This document shows, piece after piece, positions 1 through 7,629 of a stretch of 50,066 bases of DNA. Each line of letters opens with the position of its first letter. Within the stretch, counting starts at the first letter, position 1. The translations under genes were made by a program, and so were the position numbers. The notes beneath the pieces are model-generated. The model did not search any database. It was not told the DNA's origin and saw nothing but the letters and a program-made list of their open reading frames with translations. This DNA comes from Streptomyces flaveus (lineage in GTDB: Bacteria > Actinomycetota > Actinomycetes > Streptomycetales > Streptomycetaceae), in the NCBI RefSeq assembly GCF_014647675.1, contig NZ_BMPQ01000005.1:38294-88359 (forward strand). The letters are read 5' to 3'.

Positions 1-115
1 TGACGACGACTCGGACCACGTGGGTACGCCGCCCCAGCTCACCTGCCGACAGCAGCTCTCGGTGGCGCACGCCGGATGCCCCCAAAGCGGTCCCCGCGTC
101 TTGGGGGCGGTTGCG

Positions 116-160
116 CCGTACGTACTGGGTCCGTACGTACTGGGTCCGTACGTACTGGGC
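116..160. repeat. 15-bp tandem repeat, three copies
   Basis: The unit CCGTACGTACTGGGT occurs three times head to tail; the third copy differs only in its last base. Each unit contains the palindrome GTACGTAC. It could be a clustered binding site or slippage product; no gene start lies nearby. Confidence 0.85.
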
Positions 161-420
161 GGACGCCGAGGTGACGATGAATGCCGTCACGGCAGCGGTG
201 TCCCGGTCACCGGCGGCTTCGATGCGCCGCGCACGGCCAGGCTGCCCTCGCGGCACGCCTTCCGGCGCACTTCCCGGGTTGGCGCCGCGAGCTGTGGTCG
301 TACGTGGACGGTGATCGCGCCACCTGCCGACGGGCAGAGCGGCGGCCAGGCGGTGTTGGAAGAGGGAGCGCGGCGCCCTGCATGGGCCGCGCGGCAGGCG
401 AGTCAGCGGCACATACGGCC

Positions 421-458
421 ACGGCGGGAGGCCCCGGTCGGACGGGGCCTCCCGCCGT
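421..458 (-). terminator. Strong hairpin terminator after the DHA2 transporter
   Basis: A perfect 16-bp GC-rich stem (421-436 with 443-458) closes a 6-nt loop. It lies about 100 bp past the stop of the minus-strand transporter gene. There is no long T tract, which is usual for Streptomyces terminators. Confidence 0.7.
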
Positions 459-558
459 GCGGAAGCCGTGGGAAACAGGCGGACAAGGCCGTGGGAATGA
501 GCGGGCGGACAAGAGGGTGCCGAGCGCCGAGCGCATTGCGGCGCCCGGCCACTGCCCG

Positions 559-2286
559 CTACCGGCTCGTACCTCTCCCCGACCCGGCCGCCAGTGCCGA
601 GGGCACCGCGGGCTGGTCGGGGAGAGCGCTGCCGGGAGCCGGCGTACTGCCAGTGGAGAGGGCGCCGCCGCCTGAACCTGCCGCGGCGGCTGCCTCCTCG
701 GCGAGTCGCTGCGTGCTGTTGCTCGTCTTGAGCGGCTTCTCCTGGATGAACAGGACAGCGATCAGGGCCAGCAGAGCGAAGGGCGTCGCCCAGAGGAAGA
801 GGTCGGCGGTGGCGACTCCGTACGCGTTCTCCACCGACTCCCGTACGGACGCGGGCAGGGCGGTGACGTCCGGGACGCCGTGTCCGGCGGCCTCACCACC
901 GGACGCGCCGCCTTCCTGCGTACGGTCCGCAGCCAGTTCGGAGGTGACGCGGTGGGCGAGGACTGCTCCCAGGACGCTGGTGCCCATGGTGCCGCCCATG
1001 CTGCGGAAGAAGGACACCAGAGAGGTCGTACTGCCCAGGTCGGCGGCGGGAACGTCGTTCTGTGCGACCAGGACCAGGTTCTGCATCAGCATGCCCACGC
1101 CGATGCCGAGAAGGGCCATGTAGAGACTCAGCAGGCCGAAGGACGTGTCCGCTCCGATGGTGGCCAGCAGAGCGAGACCGACGGTCATGAGGGCGGCGCC
1201 CGCGACCAGGTACCGCTTCCACCTGCCGGTGGCGCTGACGAGCTGCCCGGCGACGGTGGAGGAGGCGAGCGATCCCAGGATGAACGGCAGGCTCATCAGC
1301 CCCGCCGCCGTCGGGGACGCGCCCATGGCGACCTGGAAGAACTGCGAGAGGAAGACACTTCCGCCGAAGAGGGCGACGCCGACCAGCAGGGAGGCCGCCG
1401 TGGTCAGCGACACGGTGCGGTTGCGGAAGATCCGTAGAGGGATGACCGGCTCGGCCGCACGGGCCTCCACCCGCAGGGCCGCGCCCAGCAGCACGACGCC
1501 GCCACCGGCCAGAGCGGTGGACTGCCAGGACATCCAGTCGAACCGGTTGCCTGCCAGGGAGACCCAGATGAGCAGCGCGCTCACACCGGCGGTGATCAGG
1601 AAGGCACCGAGGTAGTCGATCCGCACCTCCCGGCGGATGGTCGGCAGGTCGAGCGTGCGCTGCAGCAACGCGATGGCCAGAAGGGCGAAGGGCACGCCGA
1701 TGAAGAAGCACCAGCGCCAGCCGAGCCAGGGGGTGTCCACCAGGACGCCGCCGATCAGCGGTCCGGCCACCGTCGCGCCGGTGAAGACGGCACCGAAGAT
1801 GCCGCTGTACCTGCCCAACTGGCGCGGCGGGATGACCGCCGCCATGACGACCTGCGTCAACGCGGTGAGCCCGCCCGCTCCCACGCCCTGCACCACACGG
1901 CTGAAGATCAGCGTTCCGACGTCCTGGGAGAAGCCGGCCACGAGTGAGCCGACGATGTACAGGACCAGCGAAAGCTGTACGAGCAGCTTCTTGTTGTAGA
2001 GGTCGGCGAGCTTGCCCCACAGCGGCACCGTCGCCGTCATGGCCAGCAGCTCGGCGGTGATGACCCAGGTGTACGAGGACTGGCTGGCCCCCAGCTCGGC
2101 GGTGATCCGCGGCAGCGCGTTGGACACCACCGTGCCGGCGAGGATGGCGACGAACAGGCCGACCACCAGTCCCGAGACCGTCTGTAACACCTGCCGTCGG
2201 GACATCGGCGCCGCGGGCACGGCGTCGGGCTCGTTCGATCTGGCGTTCTTGGGGTTCATGGGGTGTACAGGGCGCGTAGGGCGCAT
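559..2286 (-). CDS. MFS drug exporter, DHA2 (EmrB/QacA) family
   Basis: The 575-residue protein is a proton-driven efflux transporter of the 14-helix DHA2 type, in the cytoplasmic membrane. Visible signs are a first helix with LVVGLFVAILAGTVVSNALP, motif A as GKLADLYNKK after helix 2, the VVQGVGAGG motif, and a hydrophilic loop before the last helix. The substrate cannot be read from sequence. I start at 2286 because GGAG stands 5 nt upstream; an upstream in-frame start would add 72 low-complexity residues and overlap the GPP34 gene. The C-terminal 40 residues are Ala/Gly/Ser-rich. It follows the GPP34 gene by 157 nt on the same strand and lies beyond a TetR operator region, so it is probably repressed by the adjacent TetR proteins and induced by a ligand. 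Confidence 0.88.
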   Translation of the reverse strand: MRPTRPVHPMNPKNARSNEPDAVPAAPMSRRQVLQTVSGLVVGLFVAILAGTVVSNALPRITAELGASQSSYTWVITAELLAMTATVPLWGKLADLYNKKLLVQLSLVLYIVGSLVAGFSQDVGTLIFSRVVQGVGAGGLTALTQVVMAAVIPPRQLGRYSGIFGAVFTGATVAGPLIGGVLVDTPWLGWRWCFFIGVPFALLAIALLQRTLDLPTIRREVRIDYLGAFLITAGVSALLIWVSLAGNRFDWMSWQSTALAGGGVVLLGAALRVEARAAEPVIPLRIFRNRTVSLTTAASLLVGVALFGGSVFLSQFFQVAMGASPTAAGLMSLPFILGSLASSTVAGQLVSATGRWKRYLVAGAALMTVGLALLATIGADTSFGLLSLYMALLGIGVGMLMQNLVLVAQNDVPAADLGSTTSLVSFFRSMGGTMGTSVLGAVLAHRVTSELAADRTQEGGASGGEAAGHGVPDVTALPASVRESVENAYGVATADLFLWATPFALLALIAVLFIQEKPLKTSNSTQRLAEEAAAAAGSGGGALSTGSTPAPGSALPDQPAVPSALAAGSGRGTSR

Positions 2287-2443
2287 GGGATCTCCAGCTT
2301 GTGTAGACGTCACGGGGGACGAGCCCCGCTGTGCAGCCGCTTTCGCGCGCGGCACCCGGGCGCGGGCCGCCGTCATGCGGGGCAGCGGGCGGCTCGGACG
2401 GATCGGCGGTCGGCTCGGACGAACAGCCCACAGGGGGCTGTCG

Positions 2444-3115
2444 CTACTGCCCCCATCCGCCCCCGGACGGACGGAGGACCTGGATGGAAGTGCTGAGGGC
2501 ATGCCGCAGCCCGGACGTCTTCTCGTCGAAGTGCCGGTCGAACGCCTTCAGGACCTTCTTGTGTTCACGGCGCTCCTCACGGGAGAACACGTGATACAGA
2601 TCGCTCTCCGCGGCGAGCGCCGTCATGGCCAGGTCGTCGAACGGAAGGTCCGCCGGCTCAAGGCCCCGCAGGACGGGCTCCCGGACCTGCTCGCGTACGG
2701 CCAGCACGGTCTCCGGACGGTTGACCCGGACTTCGTGCTGGGCGAGCAGCGACAGCTTCTTCAGACCCCTGACGGGCGGGATGGTGATTTCTCCGGTACC
2801 GGCCAGTTGCTCACGCACCGCCGACTCGGCGGTGTGGGCGTACGGATGCAGCAGGTTGAGCCAGCTCTGCGGATTGTCCGCGGGGACCTGGCGCCAGACC
2901 TCGTCGAGGAAGGAGTCGCCGGGAGCGCCGGAGACCTGCCGGACGACCTTGGGCCGCTTCCCCTGCCGGACACCGATGAACTCTCCGTGGAGCAGCTGCG
3001 CGAGCGCCGCCGCACGCACCTTCTGGCCGCGGAACTGCAGGTTCTGGACCTCGAACTTCTTCTTGTCCACGGTGTACATGAGCAGGTACATCCGCTGCGG
3101 CAGGGTCATGTGCAT
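2444..3115 (-). CDS. GPP34 (GOLPH3-like) family protein
   Basis: This 223-residue protein matches the GPP34/GOLPH3 family, recognised in eukaryotes as PI4P-binding Golgi proteins and abundant with unknown role in Streptomyces. Visible features are the N-terminal TLPQRMYLLMY segment, internal helices rich in Leu and Arg, and a C-terminal stretch LAAESDLYHVFSREERREH. I choose the ATG at 3115 because GGAGAAGG lies just upstream; a GTG at 3142 is also possible. It is the first gene of a probable two-gene unit with the DHA2 exporter and faces a TetR gene across a 234-bp control region holding operator-like palindromes. A membrane- or lipid-associated role next to an exporter is inference. Confidence 0.85.
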   Translation of the reverse strand: MHMTLPQRMYLLMYTVDKKKFEVQNLQFRGQKVRAAALAQLLHGEFIGVRQGKRPKVVRQVSGAPGDSFLDEVWRQVPADNPQSWLNLLHPYAHTAESAVREQLAGTGEITIPPVRGLKKLSLLAQHEVRVNRPETVLAVREQVREPVLRGLEPADLPFDDLAMTALAAESDLYHVFSREERREHKKVLKAFDRHFDEKTSGLRHALSTSIQVLRPSGGGWGQ

Positions 3116-3185
3116 GGGTCCTTCTCCCCTTTTGACGGCCACTCTCCTCGTGCGATGCCAATGGTCATCGCACGAGAACTTCTCC

Positions 3186-3216
3186 TGTCACTAAATGACA
3201 GTGTCACTAAGTGACA
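3186..3216. promoter_or_regulatory. Double TetR-type operator
   Basis: Two 15-bp sites stand side by side: TGTCACTAAATGACA (3186-3200) and TGTCACTAAGTGACA (3202-3216). The second is a perfect palindrome about one central base. They lie between the divergent GPP34/exporter unit and the TetR gene. The same motif pair recurs upstream of the second TetR gene. Confidence 0.8.
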
Positions 3217-3285
3217 GACAATGCAAGCGCGGATGCACGCCTCCTCGGCAGCGCAGAGTGACGGGCGGTCCGGACTGGCACTTTC

Positions 3286-3308
3286 CGTCACTTAATGTCA
3301 TTCTGACA
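3286..3308. promoter_or_regulatory. Degenerate copy of the TetR operator
   Basis: CGTCACTTAATGTCA (3286-3300) matches the operator consensus at 12 of 15 positions and runs into TGTCATTCTGACA (3296-3308), another imperfect TGTCA/TGACA palindrome. It is 40 to 60 bp upstream of the TetR start, where a repressor could block its own promoter. Confidence 0.55.
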
Positions 3309-3349
3309 CTTGGTGTGCCGTTGTGAGCGAGGAGCGGATGGTGGCCGAC

Positions 3350-4024
3350 ATGGCATCGAAAGAGCGCAGCCGAGGCGGGATGAGCGAGCAGCGGCGCCAT
3401 CGCGTACGCCTGGAGATCTCGCGCGAGGCTGCCCGCCTGTTCTGGGAACAGGGTGTGGATGCCACCAGCGGCGACCAGATCGCGGAGGCGGTCGGCCTGT
3501 CGACCCGTACCATCTGGCGTCATTTCCGCAGCAAGGAGAGCTGCGCCGAACCCATCGTGACGCAGAGCGTGGAATGGGAGATGGCCACCTTGCGTGGCTG
3601 GCCTCCTCACCTCTCCCTCGAAGACCATTTCGCCGCGGAGTCGATCAGATTCGCCCGAGAGGCCAGTGCGATGGATCAGGCGGACACCATGTTGGGCGTC
3701 AAGATGATCCGGCTGAGCGACACTGAGCCGGCCATTCGCACGGCCTGGCTGATGGCCTGCGACCAGGTGGAACGCGAGATGACCGAGATCATCGCGATCC
3801 GGCTGGGACTCAAGGCCGACGACCTCGAGGTACGCCTGCACGCCGCTGCGGCTTCGGCTGCTCTGCGGGTCATCAACGAGTACATCGGAGCCGCCCTTCT
3901 GGACGGCGTCGACCCTCGGGAGTTCGCCGACGCCCCCGCCCTCATCGCGAACGCCGTACGGAGGGCCACCGCGGGAACCGTGGGCGACCCGGTCTCGGCC
4001 GACGCGGAGGACCAGCAGGAGTGA
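3350..4024 (+). CDS. TetR family regulator, paralogue 1
   Basis: A 224-residue ligand-responsive repressor. The N-terminal DNA-binding domain (about residues 11-60) shows RLEISREAARLFWEQG followed by TSGDQIAEAVGLSTRTIWRH and FRSKESC, a standard TetR helix-turn-helix. The C-terminal helical domain should bind an unknown ligand and dimerise. I start at ATG 3350 because this places exactly ten residues before MSEQRR, as in the tandem paralogue; GTG 3323 and ATG 3338 are alternatives. It is divergent from the GPP34/exporter unit across a region with several copies of one palindrome, so autoregulation and control of the exporter are likely. Confidence 0.9.
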   Translation: MASKERSRGGMSEQRRHRVRLEISREAARLFWEQGVDATSGDQIAEAVGLSTRTIWRHFRSKESCAEPIVTQSVEWEMATLRGWPPHLSLEDHFAAESIRFAREASAMDQADTMLGVKMIRLSDTEPAIRTAWLMACDQVEREMTEIIAIRLGLKADDLEVRLHAAAASAALRVINEYIGAALLDGVDPREFADAPALIANAVRRATAGTVGDPVSADAEDQQE

Positions 4025-4218
4025 GCGGCGGGCCCTGGAGCCCTACGAAAGTCGACGGGGGACAGGGGCCCGAACGACGGCCGCCTCGCAGGCCCGTCGA
4101 CTGACGGCTGACGACTGACGGCTGGCGGCTGGCGGCCGTACAGGCCCCGCTCGGGAAGAGCAGCGCCCCGCCCCCGGCTCAGGCGCGCTTCTCTCGCGTA
4201 CGACCAGCTTGCCGCGCA

Positions 4219-4251
4219 TGCCACTTAGTGACACACTGCCATTTAATGACA
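4219..4251. promoter_or_regulatory. Double TetR-type operator upstream of the second TetR gene
   Basis: TGCCACTTAGTGACA (4219-4233) and TGCCATTTAATGACA (4237-4251) reproduce the operator pair seen at 3186-3216, here spaced 18 bp start to start. The sites end about 30 bp before the start codon at 4283. The shared sites imply cross-regulation between the two TetR paralogues. Confidence 0.78.
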
Positions 4252-4282
4252 TGCAGGCGTTCGCTGCAGCAAGGGGATCCGC

Positions 4283-4936
4283 ATGGCTACGGGCACACCA
4301 CGTCCACGGGGAATGAGTGAGCAACGACGCCACCGGCTGCGTCTGGAAATCTCGCGAGAAGCCTCACGTCTGTTCTGGGCACACGGTGTGGCGGGGACCA
4401 GCGGCGACCGGATCGCCCAGGCCGTCGGTCTGTCGACGCGAACCATCTGGCGTCATTTCCGCAGCAAGGAAAGCTGCGCCGAACCCATCGTGACGCAGGG
4501 CGTGGAATGGGAGCTGGCCGCGCTGCGCAACTGGCCACCGCACCTTTCACTCGAAGAGCATTTCGCCGCGGAGGTCGCCAGGTTCGGTCGCCACGCCGAC
4601 GCGACCGAGCGCACCGACACCTTGCTCGCGATGCAGATGATCAAGCTCGCCGACGACGAGCCGTCGATCCGTACCGCCTGGCTGATGGCCTGCGACCAGG
4701 TGGAGCGCGAAATGACCATGATCATCGCAAGACGGCTGAGGCGGTCTGCCACCGCTCCCGACGTCCGGTTGACCGGGGCAGCCGCGTCCGCCGCTTTCCG
4801 GGTCGTCAACGAGGACATCGGCGCTGCCACGCTGAGCGGCGCCGATCTCGGAGGGTTCACCGTCGTCTCACGACGGATCGCCCAGGCCGTACGCGACGCC
4901 ACAGGGGGCGAGATCGGAGATCCGGTCCCCGGCTGA
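4283..4936 (+). CDS. TetR family regulator, paralogue 2
   Basis: A 217-residue TetR protein closely related along its whole length to the gene just upstream: MSEQRRHR, FRSKESCAEPIVTQ and TAWLMACDQVEREMT are shared almost unchanged. The recognition helix LSTRTIWRHFRSKE is identical, so both proteins should bind the same operators, and both promoters indeed carry them. The ligand domains differ more. The start at ATG 4283 has AAGGGGA upstream. The genes are 258 bp apart, each with its own operator pair. A tandem duplication with divergence of ligand specificity is the simplest reading. Confidence 0.9.
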   Translation: MATGTPRPRGMSEQRRHRLRLEISREASRLFWAHGVAGTSGDRIAQAVGLSTRTIWRHFRSKESCAEPIVTQGVEWELAALRNWPPHLSLEEHFAAEVARFGRHADATERTDTLLAMQMIKLADDEPSIRTAWLMACDQVEREMTMIIARRLRRSATAPDVRLTGAAASAAFRVVNEDIGAATLSGADLGGFTVVSRRIAQAVRDATGGEIGDPVPG

Positions 4937-4939
4937 ACC

Positions 4940-5035
4940 GCCCGGCCCGGCGTAGATCGCGTCGTACCAGGCCGATTGCGGTTATGGCTCGCGGAGCAGG
5001 CGGACCAGGCCGGACGTGTCGAGCAGGTAGATCAC
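4940..5035 (-). pseudogene. vapC (PIN-domain toxin) remnant
   Basis: From a GTG at 5035 the minus strand reads VIYLLDTSGLVRLLREP, the typical N-terminus of a PIN ribonuclease with its first catalytic Asp, then hits a stop at 4982-4984. A second frame continues with PQSAWYDAIYAG, which fits the next stretch of such toxins. The sequence then ends against the TetR gene, so most of the toxin including the other acidic residues is missing. A near-duplicated TGATCTAC at the start adds a further frame change. The fragment cannot encode an active nuclease. Confidence 0.7.
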
Positions 5036-5044
5036 AGGCGTAGA

Positions 5045-5203
5045 TCACCGGCTGTGCTTCTCCGCCCGGTGCAGGCGCTCGGCGTCCTCGACGGCACCCC
5101 ACCCACGCGCACACTCGAAGCGACGGCTGATGCGCGCCGCACGCTCCTGCTGCTCGGCGTAGAAGTGCAGAGCGAGATTGACGGCCTCCTTCTTGTCACC
5201 CGC
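5045..5203 (-). pseudogene. vapB-type antitoxin remnant
   Basis: The minus strand encodes DKKEAVNLALHFYAEQQERA and then about 30 residues ending AERLHRAEKHSR, which resembles the C-terminal two thirds of VapB-type antitoxins. The expected N-terminal DNA-binding strand is missing; in its place is the terminator hairpin of the neighbouring lipoprotein gene. It stops just before the vapC remnant, the usual antitoxin-toxin order. Family assignment is from memory of similar sequences. Confidence 0.55.
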
Positions 5204-5248
5204 TCCACGGCCAAGGCCCAGGTCATCGACCTGGGCCTTGGCCGTGGA
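5204..5248 (-). terminator. Perfect 20-bp hairpin terminator
   Basis: Bases 5204-5223 and 5229-5248 are perfect inverted repeats around a 5-nt loop (CATCG). The hairpin starts 12 bp past the stop codon of the minus-strand DUF4232 lipoprotein gene and is the likely terminator of that gene. It has replaced the 5' part of the vapB remnant. Confidence 0.85.
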
Positions 5249-5259
5249 CAGCCGGTGCG

Positions 5260-6009
5260 TCACCACTTCAGGGCGTCGGCCATGGTCGACTGCCAGTACG
5301 AGACTCGGATCGAGTCGTCGACGTACACGCCCTTCGCGGGGAGTGACGGGCGGGCGGCGCTCTCGCTCGGGTCGATGTAGACCGCGAGGGACTTGGCCGT
5401 GTAGCCGCCCGAGCCGCTGCCGTCCGCGGACGTGAGGAGGACGCTCGCATAGCCCGACTCGCCAGGGGCCAGCGTGACCACCGCCTGCGGCTTGGAGTCC
5501 TCGAAGGGCGGCGGGACGGACTGGGCCTCGTCGAATCGGACGGCCGGGTAGCCGGTGAGGTCGTGGCCGGTGAGGTCACAGTTCTTCGAGCCGATATTGG
5601 TGACAGTGAGGAGCATGTGGTTCAGGGGGCGGGAGACCTCCGTGGCGGCCATCCGCGTGGTGGCGCTGGAGCAGGGGATGGAGGAGGACACCGAGTCGTC
5701 CTTCGAGCCCGTGGAGCCCGAGGCGCCCGTGGAACCCGACGAACTCTTGGAACCCGTCGTGCCGCTTGAGTCGGCCGCGCCCCCTGCCGAGCCTTCGGAG
5801 GCCGAGCCCTCCTGGTCGGTCTCGCCCGCCCCGGTGGAGGTTCCTCCGCCCGTCTTGGCCGAAGGCGTGGTGGAGGCCGTGGACGCGGATCCTGTCGACG
5901 CCCCCTCGTCCTGGGTGCCCTCTCCGTTGTTGCAGGCCGTCAGTGTCAGCGTGGCGGCCGTGAGCGCGGCGGCGACGAGCATGCGGGTGCGGCTGGCGCG
6001 TGTGGACAT
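5260..6009 (-). CDS. DUF4232 lipoprotein
   Basis: A 249-residue secreted lipoprotein. The N-terminus MSTRASRTRMLVAAALTAAT runs into a lipobox ending at Cys in LTACNN, so it should be lipid-anchored outside the membrane. A Ser/Thr/Gly-rich linker follows (about 35-105), then a DUF4232 domain with the segments PLNHMLLTVTNIGSKNCDL, LAPGESGYASVLLTS and GVYVDDSIRVSYW. The role of DUF4232 is unknown. The start at 6009 is set by AAGGGGGA upstream; the longer frame adds no signal. It is divergent from a membrane-anchored HTH gene only 215 bp away, which suggests linked functions. Confidence 0.88.
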   Translation of the reverse strand: MSTRASRTRMLVAAALTAATLTLTACNNGEGTQDEGASTGSASTASTTPSAKTGGGTSTGAGETDQEGSASEGSAGGAADSSGTTGSKSSSGSTGASGSTGSKDDSVSSSIPCSSATTRMAATEVSRPLNHMLLTVTNIGSKNCDLTGHDLTGYPAVRFDEAQSVPPPFEDSKPQAVVTLAPGESGYASVLLTSADGSGSGGYTAKSLAVYIDPSESAARPSLPAKGVYVDDSIRVSYWQSTMADALKW

Positions 6010-6224
6010 GTGGATCCCCCTTGTGTGGAACGGGTGTTGGCAGGGGCCGCTCGACCGGGTGCCGGGAGCGGCGTGTTTGGATGGCTGAAGCTTGTGCGGT
6101 GATCCGTCCCGGGCGCCACGACTGCCGGGCCATCCGGGACGCTGGAACGCTCGCAATAGCTCTGACCTGGGGGAACGACCTCCCCCTGGAATGGCGGTCC
6201 GGGACATGAGGAGAGGGAGGAACG

Positions 6225-7571
6225 GTGGCGGGGGACGAGTTATCCGAGTTCTCTGAGCTGTTGGGCCGGTTGAAGGAGCGGTCCGGGCTCAGTTACGGGG
6301 TGCTCGGGAAGCGGCTGCACACGAGTGCGTCCACGCTTCACCGGTACGTCAACGGGGATGCCGTACCGACGGATTACGCGCCCGTGGAACGGTTCGCGCG
6401 GGTGTGCAAAGCCACGCCCGAGGAACTGGTGGAACTGCATCGGCGATGGGTTCTCGCGGACGCCCGTCGGCGGCAGAAGGCGAGCGGGGCCCCCGCGGAG
6501 GAGGAACCGCAGGCCCGGACAGCGGCGGAGGCTGTGACCAGGGCGGAGGCCAGGACCGAGGCGGACGTCAAGACCGGGGCGGCTGAGGCCGAAGCCACGG
6601 CCGAGGCCACTCCCGAGGTCGAGCGGTGGCCCCTGACGAAGGCTCCCGTGGCGCGGCGGCGGCGTACCGTCGCCCTCGCCGGGGCCGCCGTGGCCGCCGC
6701 GCTCGTGGTGAATCTTGTGCCCGACGAGGGCGATGACGGCCAGGGCGGGACGGGGGCCGTGGGTGCCGCCTCCCCGTCCGCCGACGAAAGTCCCAGCGCC
6801 TCCAAGCCGTCCGACGCGAAGGGCAGGTCGCCCTCGCCGTCCGCCTCGCGCAGCGGCAGTCCTACGGTTTCCCCGTCCGCCTCCGCCTCCCGGAGCGGTG
6901 GCGCCGGGGCCGAGGACGGGGCTGGGGCGGGCCAGGGCGGCGGTGCCGAGGACGGGGCCACCGCGCCCTCCGTCGTCGTCGATCCGTACGAGTGGGAAGG
7001 GCCGTGCAGCCAGCACTACCTGGTCGACAAGGGGCCCGAGCAGGTGGTTCCGCCGCCGAGTGAGTCGGAGGCCCGCGGGTGGGTGAACGCGCTCGGCGCC
7101 GTCGCCGGCGGGCAGCAGATGCTCGAGCTGACCGTGCAGGGCACCGGGAGCGCCACCGTCGTGCTGGACGAACTGCATGTGCGGGTGGTGGAGAAGAGCG
7201 CGCCGCTCGACTGGAACGACTTCGCGATGGGCGTCGGGTGCGGTGGCAACGTGGACACGAAGGCGTTCAAGGTGGACCTCGATGCCGGGCGGCCCGCGGT
7301 CTCCCCCAAGGCCGGTCAGCGCGACTTCCCGTACAAGGTGAGCCAGTCCGATCCCGAGGTCTTCTACGTCTTCGCGGACGCGCGGGCGCACAACGTGAGC
7401 TGGTACCTGGAGCTGGACTGGTCCAGCGGCGACAAGCAGGGCACCGTACGCCTCGACGACAACGGCAACCCTTTCCGTACGAGCGGGAACGTGGGACGGC
7501 CCGCGTACAACTACCAGCTCAGCAGCTCCGAGTGGGCGCGGGACGAGTGGGACCCCAACATTCCCGGCTGA
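6225..7571 (+). CDS. Membrane-anchored HTH protein with extracellular domain
   Basis: A 448-residue protein with three parts. Residues about 5-65 form an XRE-like helix-turn-helix (SGLSYGVLGKRLHTSASTLH). A charged Ala/Glu-rich linker leads to one transmembrane helix near residues 145-162 (TVALAGAAVAAALVVNLV), preceded by Arg residues, so the N-terminus stays inside. Outside follow a Pro/Ser/Ala/Gly-rich stalk and a folded domain of about 200 residues with Cys residues in EGPCSQHY and GVGCGGN. Such an arrangement fits a one-protein envelope sensor, but the sensory role is inference. The GTG start has GGGAGG upstream. It is divergent from the DUF4232 lipoprotein. Confidence 0.85.
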   Translation: MAGDELSEFSELLGRLKERSGLSYGVLGKRLHTSASTLHRYVNGDAVPTDYAPVERFARVCKATPEELVELHRRWVLADARRRQKASGAPAEEEPQARTAAEAVTRAEARTEADVKTGAAEAEATAEATPEVERWPLTKAPVARRRRTVALAGAAVAAALVVNLVPDEGDDGQGGTGAVGAASPSADESPSASKPSDAKGRSPSPSASRSGSPTVSPSASASRSGGAGAEDGAGAGQGGGAEDGATAPSVVVDPYEWEGPCSQHYLVDKGPEQVVPPPSESEARGWVNALGAVAGGQQMLELTVQGTGSATVVLDELHVRVVEKSAPLDWNDFAMGVGCGGNVDTKAFKVDLDAGRPAVSPKAGQRDFPYKVSQSDPEVFYVFADARAHNVSWYLELDWSSGDKQGTVRLDDNGNPFRTSGNVGRPAYNYQLSSSEWARDEWDPNIPG

Positions 7572-7613
7572 GCGGGCAGCGGGCAGCGGGCAGCGGGCAG
7601 CGGGCAGCGGGCA
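7572..7613. repeat. Heptamer tandem repeat, six copies
   Basis: GCGGGCA is repeated six times without error, immediately after the HTH gene's stop codon and immediately before the DUF5990 start region. A seventh unit degenerates to GCGGATG. Copy number could vary by slippage and change the spacing or structure of the leader. Confidence 0.95.
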
Positions 7614-7629
7614 GCGGATGATGGCCGGT

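Larger units (their letters stand above)
1..558. other. Left-edge non-coding stretch
   Basis: I see no convincing gene here. The open frames on both strands are low-complexity Arg/Pro/Gly-rich translations of GC-rich DNA without recognisable domains. The stretch holds a 15-bp triple tandem repeat (116-160) and a strong hairpin (421-458) that ends the minus-strand transporter gene. A gene entering from the left edge cannot be excluded. Confidence 0.5.

Noticed and set aside
7572..7613. Possible CRISPR-like array
   Set aside because: The units are 7 bp with no spacers; it is a simple tandem repeat.
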